A stretch of DNA of 23,735 nucleotides from UBA1206 sp041672465 (GCA_041672465.1 JBAYZO010000024.1:1-23735); one strand, 5' to 3'; counted from the first letter of the stretch, positions 1-7,757 are shown. Notes: generated from the sequence alone by a model not told the origin. Program-made: numbers and translations.

Positions 1-481
1 CGGGCTTCCGTTTGAGGATATTCACAGAGCGTTAAAAACCATAAAATTAAACGCGAGGATAAAATCCGATCGCGTGATCCCGAATATATTTTACCCCTAC
101 CCCGGCACGGCGCTCTATGATATTTCAAAAGAGGCGGGCTTTTTACCCGACGGCGCCGACCCGAAAAGAAGGGTTCCGCTGGTTCAGGAACAGTTCCCCG
201 AAAAAGAAGTGCTGTTTATAGAGGCTTATTTCGCCCATTTTGTAAAGCGCTATAAGCTTGCCTACCGGCTGCCGCCCAAGATCGGCAAAATATATGAAAA
301 GTTCCTTGACAAGCGGGTGACGGGGAAATATGTCCCCCACGCGTTTTTGGTGTTTGTTCACGACGTTTACTCTTCGGTTAGGAACAGGATAAAAGATTTT
401 TTGGTAAACCATCTCCCCGTATTTTATCTCTGGCTGAGAAAAATCAAGCACCGCAAAAAGGCGGCCGAAAAAGAGGTTTGA
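1..481 (+). CDS. radical SAM protein, C-terminal part (cut by window edge)
   Basis: The reading frame is open from base 2, so the gene begins left of the window; the GTG at 74 is internal. About 160 residues remain. They contain the segment NIFYPYPGTALYDISKEAGF, which resembles the end of the radical SAM barrel in B12-binding radical SAM proteins of the BchE/P-methylase type, where a PGT-x-L motif is followed by a helix ending in G-F/Y. The rest is a basic helical tail ending in a Lys-rich stretch. The CxxxCxxC cluster motif and any B12 domain would lie outside the window, so the substrate cannot be told. The TGA stop is one base before the rsmI ATG, which suggests co-transcription and coupled translation. 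Family assignment is moderate; function is unknown. Confidence 0.6.
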   Translation, partial: GLPFEDIHRALKTIKLNARIKSDRVIPNIFYPYPGTALYDISKEAGFLPDGADPKRRVPLVQEQFPEKEVLFIEAYFAHFVKRYKLAYRLPPKIGKIYEKFLDKRVTGKYVPHAFLVFVHDVYSSVRNRIKDFLVNHLPVFYLWLRKIKHRKKAAEKEV

Positions 482-482
482 C

Positions 483-1325
483 ATGGGGGAGTTATTTGTC
501 GTCCCAACCCCGATCGGAAACATGTCGGACGTCTCCCCGCGGATAAGGGAAACGCTTGGGAGAGTTGATTTTATCGCCTGCGAGGACACACGGGTCGCGG
601 GGAGGCTACTGAAAATATTAGGATTAAAAAAACCGCTTGTCTCCTACCATGAGCACAATAAAAACAAAAAAGGCCGGCTTATTTTGTCACGGTTAGCCGG
701 CGGGGAAAGCGCGGCTCTCGTCACCGACGCCGGCACACCCGCGATATCCGACCCGGGGATGGTTCTTGTGAGGATGTGCCATGAGGGAAATATCCGGGTT
801 ATCCCCATTGCCGGCCCTTCCGCCGCCGCCGTCGCGGTCTCGTCAAGCGGGATTGACTGCGCGAGGTTTTGCTTTGAGGGTTTTCTCCCTGAAAAACGCT
901 CGGAACTTAAGGCCCGGCTGGACGAATACAGGCGTGAGACCCGCGCCATGGTGTTTTTCTCGCCCCCGCACGACCTGCCGCGGGTGTTGGAGGAGCTGTT
1001 CTCGGCGCTTGGCGACAGACAGGCGTCGCTTTGCAAGGAACTCACAAAACTCAACGAGAAAATTACCTACTCAACCCTCGGCTCCCTGCTGCAAACGGCG
1101 AAAGAAACCGAAAACATAAAGGGCGAGTATGTCCTTGTGGTGGCGGGGGGCGAAAAAACCATCTCCGCCAATGACCGGGAGGGGCTTACCGCGGCCGAGC
1201 ATGTTAATTATTACCTTGACATGGGACTTAGCAAAATGGACGCCATAAAAGCGGCGGCAAGCGACAGAGGGGTTAAAAAGAGCGAAGTTTACGGAGAAAT
1301 CAACGCAAAGAATAATAAGCGCTGA
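483..1325 (+). CDS. rsmI: 16S rRNA (cytidine(1402)-2'-O)-methyltransferase RsmI
   Basis: The 280-residue protein has the normal RsmI length. It uses S-adenosylmethionine to methylate the ribose of C1402 in the 16S rRNA decoding centre. The N terminus LFVVPTPIGNMSDVSPR and the motifs ACEDTR, SYHEHN, LVTDAGTPAISDPG and IPIAGPSA are the hallmark blocks of the family (a tetrapyrrole-methylase fold, SAM bound at the GTPAISDPG and GPSA loops). FFSPPHDLP and LCKELTKLNE follow in the expected order. A GAGG ribosome binding site lies about 9 bases before the ATG, inside the end of the upstream gene. Transcription ends at the hairpin just after the TGA stop. Identification is secure. Confidence 0.97.
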   Translation: MGELFVVPTPIGNMSDVSPRIRETLGRVDFIACEDTRVAGRLLKILGLKKPLVSYHEHNKNKKGRLILSRLAGGESAALVTDAGTPAISDPGMVLVRMCHEGNIRVIPIAGPSAAAVAVSSSGIDCARFCFEGFLPEKRSELKARLDEYRRETRAMVFFSPPHDLPRVLEELFSALGDRQASLCKELTKLNEKITYSTLGSLLQTAKETENIKGEYVLVVAGGEKTISANDREGLTAAEHVNYYLDMGLSKMDAIKAAASDRGVKKSEVYGEINAKNNKR

Positions 1326-1326
1326 A

Positions 1327-1352
1327 AAAGGGGGCGAGCCCCCTTTAATTTT
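1327..1352. terminator. two-way intrinsic terminator between rsmI and argH
   Basis: The stem AAAGGGGG (1327-1334) pairs with CCCCCTTT (1339-1346) around a CGAG loop. On the + strand it is followed by a T-rich run (AATTTTCGCTTTTTT), and on the - strand by TTTTT. It therefore fits as a terminator for both converging genes. The argH stop codon (1345-1347) lies inside the stem. Confidence 0.8.
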
Positions 1353-2730
1353 CGCTTTTTTCTAAAAACGAACTGAAAATTTTAATTTGTTCCGCGACGC
1401 CCCCCGGCGAGGGGCCGCCGTATGAGACCCGCCGCGAAACACAGTTTTCAAGGGAGACGGCGTCATAGATGTCCTCCCCGAACAAGGCAGAAAATTCCCT
1501 GTATTTTTCAAGAGGCAGGCTGTCAAGCGTTTGGTTTGACCTGTCGCAAAAGGCGACTATTCTCCCCGCGGTTTTATACGCGTCGCGGAAGGGCATTCCT
1601 TTTTTTGCAAGGTAGTCGGCGCAGTCCGTCGCCCCGAGGAACCCCTCCTCCCCGGCTTTTTTCATTTTTTCTTTATTGACGCTCATGCTCTCAACCAGCG
1701 GAGCCATCACCAAAAGGCAGTTTTTCACGGTGTCGGCAGAGTCAAACACAAATTCTTTGTCTTCTTGCAAATCTTTGTTATAAGCGAGCGGAAGCCCTTT
1801 TACAACGGTGAGAAGCCCCATCAGATTTCCGTAAACCCTCCCGGTTTTTCCCCTTATCAGTTCGGGGATATCGGGATTTTTCTTTTGCGGCATTATTGAC
1901 GAGCCGGTGGAAAAGTCGTCGCTTATGGTGATAAAGCCAAACTCAAGCCCCGACCAGTAGATTAGCTCCTCGGCAAAGCGGGACAAATGAGACGCCAAAA
2001 CGGCGGAGGAATATAAAAAGTCAAGGCAAAAGTCGCGGTCGGAAACCCCGTCCATGGAGTTATCGCAGGGGCGGGAAAAGCCCAGCGACGATGATGTGAA
2101 AAATCTGTCAATGTCATATGTGGTGCCGGCGAGCGCGCCGCTGCCAAGCGGTGAGACGTTTGTCCGCCGAAGCGTGTCCTCAAACCTGTCGCAATCGCGG
2201 CGCAGCATGGCGGCATAGGCGGTGAGGTGATGGGCAAAAGTGACGGGCTGGGCGCGCCGAAGGTGGGTATACCCCGGCATAACGGTGTTGAGGTGTTCCC
2301 CCGCTTTTTTAAGGAGAGCACGCATCAAGGCTTTTATTCCTTTTAAAATCTCCCCCGTCTCGTCACGAACATACAGCCTTAAGTCAAGCGCCGCTTGGTC
2401 GTTCCGCGAACGCGCGGTATGGAGCTTTTTGCCGGCGTCGCCGACGCGCTTTGTAAGCTCGACTTCAATAAAAGTGTGGATATCCTCGGAACCCATATCA
2501 ATTTCAAGCCGCCCGGAATCAAGGTCGTCGAGAATTCCGCTCAGCCCGCCTATTATGTCGTCGGCCTCGCTCTCGCTTATGATTCCCTGCTTTGAGAGCA
2601 TAAGCGCGTGGGATGCCGAACCGGAAATATCCTGTTTATAAAGCCGCTTGTCAAATGAAACAGAGGCGTTAAAATCCTCCGCGAGTTTGCTCGGTTCCCC
2701 CGAAAGGCGGCCTTCCCAAAGTTTTGACAT
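1345..2730 (-). CDS. argH: argininosuccinate lyase
   Basis: The 461-residue protein has the usual ArgH length. It splits argininosuccinate into arginine and fumarate, the last step of arginine synthesis. The family signature GSSIMPQKKNPDIPELIRG is intact and carries the mobile catalytic-serine loop. Also present are the N-terminal KLWEGRLSG block, TARSRNDQAALDLRLY and MPGYTHLRRAQPVTFAHH, the last holding the conserved TH-x-R-x-AQ substrate-binding region. The ATG is preceded by AAGGATGG at about 6 bases. No argG or other arg gene is adjacent, so it seems to be a single-gene unit with its promoter in the 194-bp gap to its right. Identification is secure. Confidence 0.97.
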   Translation of the reverse strand: MSKLWEGRLSGEPSKLAEDFNASVSFDKRLYKQDISGSASHALMLSKQGIISESEADDIIGGLSGILDDLDSGRLEIDMGSEDIHTFIEVELTKRVGDAGKKLHTARSRNDQAALDLRLYVRDETGEILKGIKALMRALLKKAGEHLNTVMPGYTHLRRAQPVTFAHHLTAYAAMLRRDCDRFEDTLRRTNVSPLGSGALAGTTYDIDRFFTSSSLGFSRPCDNSMDGVSDRDFCLDFLYSSAVLASHLSRFAEELIYWSGLEFGFITISDDFSTGSSIMPQKKNPDIPELIRGKTGRVYGNLMGLLTVVKGLPLAYNKDLQEDKEFVFDSADTVKNCLLVMAPLVESMSVNKEKMKKAGEEGFLGATDCADYLAKKGMPFRDAYKTAGRIVAFCDRSNQTLDSLPLEKYREFSALFGEDIYDAVSLENCVSRRVSYGGPSPGGVAEQIKIFSSFLEKSEN

Positions 2731-2924
2731 ACTTCACCATCCTTTTTATATCAAACGCTCTCTTTTTTATTGTTTTGATTGCGACTGTTAATTGAAAAAT
2801 TTATCCTTTAATACTTGTAAATTAAGAGAACTGCAACCATGCAAAAAAGCGGGCGAAAACAAAAAGAACGCCGTAAGCGATCTTCTTGCAAGGCATAACT
2901 TTATATTTTATATAAAATGACAGC
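2731..2924. other. intergenic region upstream of argH
   Basis: This 194-bp AT-rich gap has no convincing ORF. It must hold the argH promoter (- strand). A possible but weak match is TTGCAG, 17 bases, TATTAA. A short GGCG/CGCC stem (2852-2855 with 2869-2872) followed on the - strand by TTTTTT could end the zinc-ribbon transcript. A perfect 14-bp AT palindrome, ATTTTATATAAAAT, lies at 2905-2918. None of these is strong alone. Confidence 0.3.
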
Positions 2925-3200
2925 CTATTTCTGCTTCATTGAAGCATAACATTCGCTGCAATAAACCGGTCTGTCCGTAGAGGGCTGGAAAGGAACGACG
3001 GCTTCGTTGCCGCAGTTGGCGCAAACGGTCGTAAACATCTCCCTCGGCGATTTTGCCGCGTTTTTTCTCGCGTCCCTACAGGCCTTGCACCGCTGGGGTT
3101 CGTTCTGGAAACCGCGCGCGGAGTAAAATTCCTGCTCGCCTGCGGTAAAAACAAATTCCCCCCCGCATTCCTTGCAAACCAATGTTTTGTCTTCGTACAT
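2925..3200 (-). CDS. small zinc-ribbon protein with two CxxC pairs per half
   Basis: This 91-residue protein is almost entirely zinc-binding motifs. The N-terminal half has CKEC near residue 9 and CKAC near residue 38, matching the probable zinc-ribbon domain (zf_Tbcl-type) of many Firmicutes. The C-terminal half has CANC and CSEC separated by exactly 17 residues, the CxxC-x17-CxxC arrangement known as its own small domain. No enzymatic residues are visible. Such proteins are usually annotated as hypothetical; nucleic-acid or protein binding is a guess. A GAGGTAG ribosome binding site precedes the ATG. It lies 101 bp downstream of the SigH-like gene on the same strand and may share its transcript, though a small hairpin lies between them. 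Confidence 0.85.
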   Translation of the reverse strand: MYEDKTLVCKECGGEFVFTAGEQEFYSARGFQNEPQRCKACRDARKNAAKSPREMFTTVCANCGNEAVVPFQPSTDRPVYCSECYASMKQK

Positions 3201-3239
3201 TCTTGTCTACCTCGCTTGAATTTTTTATAATAACCCCAA

Positions 3240-3256
3240 GGCGGCTTTAAACCGCC
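3240..3256 (-). other. small hairpin between sigma-factor and zinc-ribbon genes
   Basis: GGCGG (3240-3244) pairs with CCGCC (3252-3256) around a 7-base loop. On the - strand it is followed by TTGGGGTTATTATAAAAAA, with no real T-tract, so it is at best a weak or leaky terminator or an mRNA-processing element. Confidence 0.3.
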
Positions 3257-3301
3257 ATCTGCCTTCCGGCCGCTCTGGTTAAGCTATTCGGGCATATTAC
3301 T

Positions 3302-3880
3302 TTAAGGTGAGTTTTTAGATTGTCTTTTGATTTTTAGCTTTGTCCGTGTAATGGCGTTGTCAATGCTCTTTTGCGAACAGTTAAGCTTATCGGCCATATC
3401 CGCGTAAGACATGCCCGACAAATAAAGCGTTAGGGTTTGCCGTTCAAATTCCGAAAGCGATTTTATAAATTCGTTATAACGAAGTCTCCCCGCTTCCCGC
3501 TCGATTACTTCCGTTTCCGGGAATATCGCTTCGGGGGGGAGCGTTCTTTCAATCGGCAGGGCAAAACCCGACTGACGCTTGTACTTCCGCAAGGCGCTTA
3601 TAATGCTGCGCTTAACGCAAAGCGAGGCGTATGTCCTGAAAGACGCGTATGTTTTGTCATATGTGCGGATAGCTTTTATAAAACCGATTACGCCTTCCTG
3701 AACAAGGTCGTCTTTTTCCGAATACGGCGGGGAGAGCGATTTGACATACCAATAAATTGTGGGCAGGTAGCGTTTGTAAAGAATGCCGAAAGCTTCTTCA
3801 TCGTTGCTTTTAGCCGAAGTGATAAGCTTTGATTCGTCGTCAGACGCGGGAATGGCGGTTGCGGAATAATTTTCTGTCAT
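3302..3880 (-). CDS. sigH: sigma-70 family RNA polymerase sigma factor, SigH (Spo0H)-like
   Basis: The 192-residue protein is a short sigma-70 factor with region 2 and region 4. DLVQEGVIGFIKAIRTYD and FRTYASLCVKRSIISALRKYKRQ are region 2 (core binding and -10 recognition). LTLYLSGMSYADMADKLN followed by KSIDNAITRTKLKIKR is the region 4 helix-turn-helix. The KSIDNA-x-x-R-x-K ending and the C-V-K-R-SI-I-A pattern resemble Bacillus SigH, which directs transcription at the transition to stationary phase and at sporulation onset. The protein is about 25 residues shorter than Bacillus SigH. The ATG has a weak GGCGGTG ribosome binding site. It is driven by a perfect sigma-A promoter. Because the glycogen operon lies upstream rather than the usual rlmB/yacP neighbours, the name is likely but not certain. 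Confidence 0.75.
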   Translation of the reverse strand: MTENYSATAIPASDDESKLITSAKSNDEEAFGILYKRYLPTIYWYVKSLSPPYSEKDDLVQEGVIGFIKAIRTYDKTYASFRTYASLCVKRSIISALRKYKRQSGFALPIERTLPPEAIFPETEVIEREAGRLRYNEFIKSLSEFERQTLTLYLSGMSYADMADKLNCSQKSIDNAITRTKLKIKRQSKNSP

Positions 3881-3905
3881 TTTACACCGCCAAAATATAA
3901 GTTAT

Positions 3906-3921
3906 AAATATTTTAATATTT
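3906..3921. promoter_or_regulatory. AT-rich inverted repeat just downstream of the sigma-factor promoter
   Basis: AAATATT (3906-3912) and AATATTT (3915-3921) form a perfect dyad with a 2-base centre. It sits a few bases downstream of the predicted transcription start of the SigH-like gene, where a repressor could block initiation. It may simply reflect AT richness. Confidence 0.3.
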
Positions 3922-3933
3922 GTACACATTTGC

Positions 3934-3962
3934 ATTATATACCAAAGAAAAAACTTTGTCAA
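3934..3962 (-). promoter_or_regulatory. perfect-consensus sigma-A promoter for the SigH-like gene
   Basis: On the - strand, TTGACA (3957-3962) is followed by exactly 17 bases and TATAAT (3934-3939), matching the consensus in all 12 positions. The start of transcription would be near 3927, giving a leader of about 47 bases before the ATG at 3880. Confidence 0.85.
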
Positions 3963-3999
3963 TAAAAAATATAAAAAATGTGAATTTTTTTGTAATTCA
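3963..3999 (-). terminator. weak terminator-like AT hairpin at end of the glycogen operon
   Basis: On the - strand, TGAATT and AATTCA (3994-3999 with 3981-3986) can pair around a short A-rich loop. The following bases are very T-rich (CATTTTTTATATTTTTTATT). The stem has no G-C-rich core, so termination would be inefficient. It overlaps the kinase stop codon and abuts the next promoter. Confidence 0.35.
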
Positions 4000-5172
4000 T
4001 ATAATTTTGTCAACAATTGCCGTCATTTCGTTAAACTTCGTTATCTCGTCTTTTAAAAGTTCCGCTTGACACTTCGCGCGCAGCATGTTGTGCTTGTCTT
4101 TTCTCGTTATAAAGTATTTGTCGCCCTCAAGGTAATCGGTGAGAAAGCGGGAGCTCAGCTCAAGGGTCATTGCGGTCACCCCGTGGGGGAGGGTTTTAAG
4201 CTCATGCGGTTCAAAGCTGTCCTTGACCTTTGGTATATAGCCCTCGGCGAACGAGCGGAACATTTCAAGGTCAAGCCCGATTTTTGACATGTCTTCTTCG
4301 TCCTCGCCGGAAAAGTTCGCGCCATAACGTATGGCGTCGCCGAAATCATGGGCGGCAAAGCCCGGCATAACCGTGTCGAGGTCGATTATGGCGAGCGGGG
4401 CGTAGGTTTTCTCGTCAAACATCACGTTGTTGCACTTGGTGTCGTTATGCGTCACTCGGAGCGGAATGTCGCCCTTGGCAAGAGCCTCTTTAAAGAAAAC
4501 AGCCCTTTGGGATTGCGAACACAAAAAGTCAAACAAATCCTTAACCTCCCGCAGCCGGTCGTATTCATCTTTTTTGGCGGCGGAGATAAGGGATTTCATT
4601 CGCTTTTCGGTGTCGTGGAAGCCGGGGATTGTTTCGTGGAGCAGGTTTGCCGGGCAGTCGGACAAAAGCGACTGAAAGGTACCGAACGCCTCGCCCGTCT
4701 TTTGCATAATGACGAAGTCGGGCTTGTTAACCGTGAGCGCGCCGTACACAAAGCTCATCGCCCGCCAGTAGTGGCCCTCGCTGTCGACATAGAGATAGCT
4801 GCCGTATTCGGTTGTATAAAGCCTTACCGTTTTTCTTCCTACATCCGGGTCTGTCCTTAGCTTTTCTTCAAGATGTTTGGTTATAACGGCGTGGTTTTCA
4901 ACGTTCTTCTGGGGGGTTTTAAACGCGTTTGAGTTTAGCATCTGGAGAATATAAGAGCGTATCCCTTTTTGTTTCCGCACATCCACGCGGTAGGTGTGGT
5001 TTACGTTGCCGTGTTTTATTTGTTCCCAATCAACAGGCTTCCCAAGTTTAAAACTTTCGCAGACTTCCCATAAAATAAGCGTGGTCTTGTTGTTTTGTTC
5101 TTGTTCCTGTCCCTGTCCCTGTCCTAATTCTTGTTTTGTTGTTTCTCTGAACATTGTCGATGTCTCTTTCAT
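3997..5172 (-). CDS. NahK-like sugar 1-kinase / aminoglycoside phosphotransferase-fold kinase
   Basis: The 391-residue protein has the APH/choline-kinase fold. The catalytic loop HNDTKCNN (about residues 242-249) supplies the catalytic Asp. DLDTVMPG (264-271) carries the metal-binding Asp, and AHDFGDAIRYG follows. This block closely resembles N-acetylhexosamine 1-kinase (NahK) of bifidobacteria, which phosphorylates GlcNAc or GalNAc at C1. The ATG shares the bases ATGA with the stop of the upstream acetyltransferase, so coupled translation is likely. A second ATG six codons later (5154) is an alternative start. The first 28 residues are a low-complexity Q/G/E/N stretch coded by hexamer repeats and are absent from the conserved kinase. 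As last gene of the glycogen operon it may make sugar 1-phosphates, but the substrate is inferred. Confidence 0.8.
   Translation of the reverse strand: MKETSTMFRETTKQELGQGQGQEQEQNNKTTLILWEVCESFKLGKPVDWEQIKHGNVNHTYRVDVRKQKGIRSYILQMLNSNAFKTPQKNVENHAVITKHLEEKLRTDPDVGRKTVRLYTTEYGSYLYVDSEGHYWRAMSFVYGALTVNKPDFVIMQKTGEAFGTFQSLLSDCPANLLHETIPGFHDTEKRMKSLISAAKKDEYDRLREVKDLFDFLCSQSQRAVFFKEALAKGDIPLRVTHNDTKCNNVMFDEKTYAPLAIIDLDTVMPGFAAHDFGDAIRYGANFSGEDEEDMSKIGLDLEMFRSFAEGYIPKVKDSFEPHELKTLPHGVTAMTLELSSRFLTDYLEGDKYFITRKDKHNMLRAKCQAELLKDEITKFNEMTAIVDKII
5105..5124. repeat. short hexamer repeat (TCCCTG) in the kinase N terminus
   Basis: About three and a half copies of a TCCCTG-type hexamer encode the alternating Gln/Gly and Gln/Glu stretch near residues 17-26 of the kinase. 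The unit length is a multiple of three, so slippage would change length but not frame. Confidence 0.6.
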
Positions 5173-5909
5173 AAGCTGATATCCACAAAAAAACGGGGAT
5201 ATGCCTTTATGGCGTCATATCCCTTTTCCCACAGCGCGCGCGAAGACATAAGCGCGCAATTCGCTCCGAGCACGCGCCCTGATGATTTTTCATCCGAGTC
5301 TAAAAGCGCCTCCGCCCGATCATAACGCTGGACTACGCCGGCAAAGCCATGGATGCGGTATGTTGCATTATATGACACGCCGTCGTAATTTGTCAAGGTG
5401 TATTTATTATGCCCGCCGTACAGGTAGTCGGGCTCCAGCAATCCTTCCACGCCGTGCATGGAGGTGTTGGGCCGCGAAGAACAGCCTAAGAACAGAATTT
5501 TTCCGTTATAGTCGCGGATTTTTCTAAACGGCGAGTTTTCGCCGACAGGGGTGCGGTCGAGGTAATGACGCTTTGTTATTTCCTCCGCTTTTTCCCCGAG
5601 CGCGGCGCAGGAATGAGTGGGGTGGAGAGATCTGACAGCCCCGGGATAGTTTCTGAAGAGTTCCGGGAGGTATCCTATGCAGGAACTTGTCTCCCTGACG
5701 TCAAACGCGGGGTTTTCGCGGTTTACGTTCTTCCAGGACAAAGCCGGGAAGACAAGCGTTCCCCTCTCGCCCAGCGCCTCTTTCAGCCCCTCGATGACTT
5801 CTTCCCCGGTGACTCCGCCGCCGAGCGATCTGAACGATGAGTGAACGAGAAGAACATCGCCTTTCTCGACGCCGAGAGCGGCGAGGTCAAAAGCAATTTT
5901 AGTCTTCAT
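5169..5909 (-). CDS. AAC(3)-family N-acetyltransferase
   Basis: The 246-residue protein belongs to the Antibiotic_NAT family, which moves acetyl groups from acetyl-CoA to amino groups. Characteristic blocks are GDVLLVHSSFRSLGGGV near the N terminus, GTLVFPALSW, the RSLHPTHSCAALG motif (about residues 93-105, holding the conserved HPTHS with the catalytic-region His), and TPVGENSPFRKI. It is slightly shorter than classical aminoglycoside 3-N-acetyltransferases (about 260-280 residues). Many chromosomal relatives in Firmicutes, such as YokD, have no proven role in resistance. Placement between a GH13 enzyme and a sugar kinase suggests an amino-sugar or metabolic substrate, which is inference. 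A strong AAGGAGGA ribosome binding site precedes the ATG, and its stop overlaps the kinase start. Confidence 0.88.
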   Translation of the reverse strand: MKTKIAFDLAALGVEKGDVLLVHSSFRSLGGGVTGEEVIEGLKEALGERGTLVFPALSWKNVNRENPAFDVRETSSCIGYLPELFRNYPGAVRSLHPTHSCAALGEKAEEITKRHYLDRTPVGENSPFRKIRDYNGKILFLGCSSRPNTSMHGVEGLLEPDYLYGGHNKYTLTNYDGVSYNATYRIHGFAGVVQRYDRAEALLDSDEKSSGRVLGANCALMSSRALWEKGYDAIKAYPRFFVDISL

Positions 5910-5953
5910 TAATCTTTTCGTCCTCCTTATTTTTATGCTTTAAGAAATGTTTG

Positions 5954-7699
5954 TCAATAATCTCGGTAAAATATTCCCGTTGCCGACGGCCTGACCTCGC
6001 CTTTCGCCCCCGCTTCGTTCACCGGGGTGTACATGCCGTTAACTTTATAGCTGTGGCAGGGGTTAAGGTTGCACACGCAGAGCACGGATTTTCCGTCGAA
6101 GTTCCGCTCGAACACGAAAAACCCGTCGTTTGACTGCAAAATTTCGGTGCCGCCGTAAATAATCGGGTCAAGGGTCGCTCTCAGCTTGTTTGTTTGTTTA
6201 AAAAAGTCTGTCATTTCTGTGTCTTCCCTCCCCCACGGGAAGGTTTTTCGATTAAAGGGGTCGCGCCAGCCCTCAAGGGAAGTCTCGTCGCCGTAATACA
6301 CGGTAGGGATTCCCGGCAGACAGACGAGAAGCGAATGAGCGGCTTTTAAAAGCCTCTTCCCTCTTTCCCTTTGCTCTTTTGAAAGGCTAAGGTTTTTAAG
6401 CTCCGTTCCGGTTTTGCCGCTCGGCATAACCCCCGACAAGGCGTTTATAACCCTTTCGGTGTCATGGCTGCCGAGCATGTTCATCATAAGCAAAAGCTTT
6501 TCTTTCGGGTAGTGTTTCAGTTGATTTTCAAGCTCTTTGGCAAGCACCCCGGCGGAACGGGTGGCAAAATAGTTTAAAATAGCCCCTCTCAGCGGATAAT
6601 TGGTGGCGGAGTCAAGCGCGCCCCCGTAAAAATATGACTTCCGCTGTCCGTAGGCGATTTTTGTCGCGGCGTTCTCCCAAACCTCGCCGATTACCACGGC
6701 AGAGGGGTTAATTTGTTTGACGGCAGACGTTATTTGTTCCAAAAAGCTGTTGTCATACTCGTCCACCACGTCAAGCCGCCAGCCGTCGACGCCGGCTTTC
6801 ATATACTTTGGTATAACAGTATCGCAGATAAAATCCCTGAACGATTTTGTCTTTTTAACTTTCGGCAGATTTGTCAGCCCCCACCAGCAATCATAGCTGC
6901 CGTCGTCCTTAATGTCAAACCATTCCCGGTATTGAGATTTGTCGTTGTGGAGCGCGCCGTCGAAAACGCCCTTGTAGTCAAAGTAAACGGAGTCTCTCCC
7001 CACATGGTTGAACACCCCGTCGAGGATAATTTTCATCCCCCTTTTATGGGACTGTGATATCAGACGGTCCAGCGCCTTGTCCCCGCCGAACATAGAGTCA
7101 ACCGAAAGGTAATCGCCGGTGTCATATTTGTGGTTGGAATAGGCGTCGAACACCGGGCTTAGGTAAATCCATTCGCAGCCGAGCTGCTTTATGTAGTCGA
7201 GCTTTTCGGTTATTCCGGCGAGATTTCCGCCGAAAAATTCGTTGTTCTCGACATAGTCGCCGGGGTTTTCGGGGTACTGGGTAATTTGCCCGTGCCAGCC
7301 GCCGCGAAGAACTGACCCCGGCTTTGCCGTGACAACCCCCATTCTCGCGAAGCGGTCGACAAAGATATGATAAATAAGCCCTCTTGGCGGGGTGACGGGG
7401 GGGAAGATGTTTTCCACAACCAAGAAGAAGTCGCTGTGAGGGGGGCGGGGGGATTCCGGGAGCCCCGACCAAAGTGAAAAAGTATACATTCCGCGGGGCA
7501 GTTCGGGGAAGTCAAAAACCTCTCCCCCTCTTTTGTGTTCCGAAGTGTAAACGGGTATACCCTCGCTGAAAATAACAAGCTTTTGACTTCCCGGCACGCC
7601 GCTCGCCGCAAGCGAAAAACCCCTGCCGGCGTATTTGACAAGGCTGTTTGTGGCTTTGCCGTTTTCAAACATAAGCAGGGAGAGCGCGGGGTTTTCCAT
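5954..7699 (-). CDS. GH13 alpha-amylase-family enzyme, neopullulanase/cyclomaltodextrinase-like
   Basis: The 581-residue protein has all four GH13 regions. Region I is DGVFNH (about 227-232). Region II is GWRLDVVDE with nucleophile D310. Region III is GEVWE with acid/base E339. Region IV is LGSHDTERV with transition-state Asp D413. About 105 residues precede the barrel and probably form a beta-sandwich, and GLIYHIFVDRF starts the barrel. The SNHKYDTGDY and CWWGLTNLPK segments are typical of intracellular neopullulanase/cyclomaltodextrinase types, which cut alpha-1,4 (some alpha-1,6) links in maltodextrins. No signal peptide is seen, so it should act in the cytoplasm on glycogen-derived oligosaccharides. 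An AAAGGAAA ribosome binding site is present. It follows glgP after 58 bp. Confidence 0.92.
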   Translation of the reverse strand: MENPALSLLMFENGKATNSLVKYAGRGFSLAASGVPGSQKLVIFSEGIPVYTSEHKRGGEVFDFPELPRGMYTFSLWSGLPESPRPPHSDFFLVVENIFPPVTPPRGLIYHIFVDRFARMGVVTAKPGSVLRGGWHGQITQYPENPGDYVENNEFFGGNLAGITEKLDYIKQLGCEWIYLSPVFDAYSNHKYDTGDYLSVDSMFGGDKALDRLISQSHKRGMKIILDGVFNHVGRDSVYFDYKGVFDGALHNDKSQYREWFDIKDDGSYDCWWGLTNLPKVKKTKSFRDFICDTVIPKYMKAGVDGWRLDVVDEYDNSFLEQITSAVKQINPSAVVIGEVWENAATKIAYGQRKSYFYGGALDSATNYPLRGAILNYFATRSAGVLAKELENQLKHYPKEKLLLMMNMLGSHDTERVINALSGVMPSGKTGTELKNLSLSKEQRERGKRLLKAAHSLLVCLPGIPTVYYGDETSLEGWRDPFNRKTFPWGREDTEMTDFFKQTNKLRATLDPIIYGGTEILQSNDGFFVFERNFDGKSVLCVCNLNPCHSYKVNGMYTPVNEAGAKGEVRPSATGIFYRDY

Positions 7700-7757
7700 T
7701 TATAATTTCCTTTTTGTTTTATTTTAGCTCTACCGCGGGGTTTTTTCGGTAAAAAGC

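Noticed and set aside
5169..5909. Aminoglycoside resistance gene on a mobile element
   Set aside because: The family match is real, but the gene is embedded in a metabolic operon with no integron, transposase or plasmid signs, so a resistance role should not be assumed.
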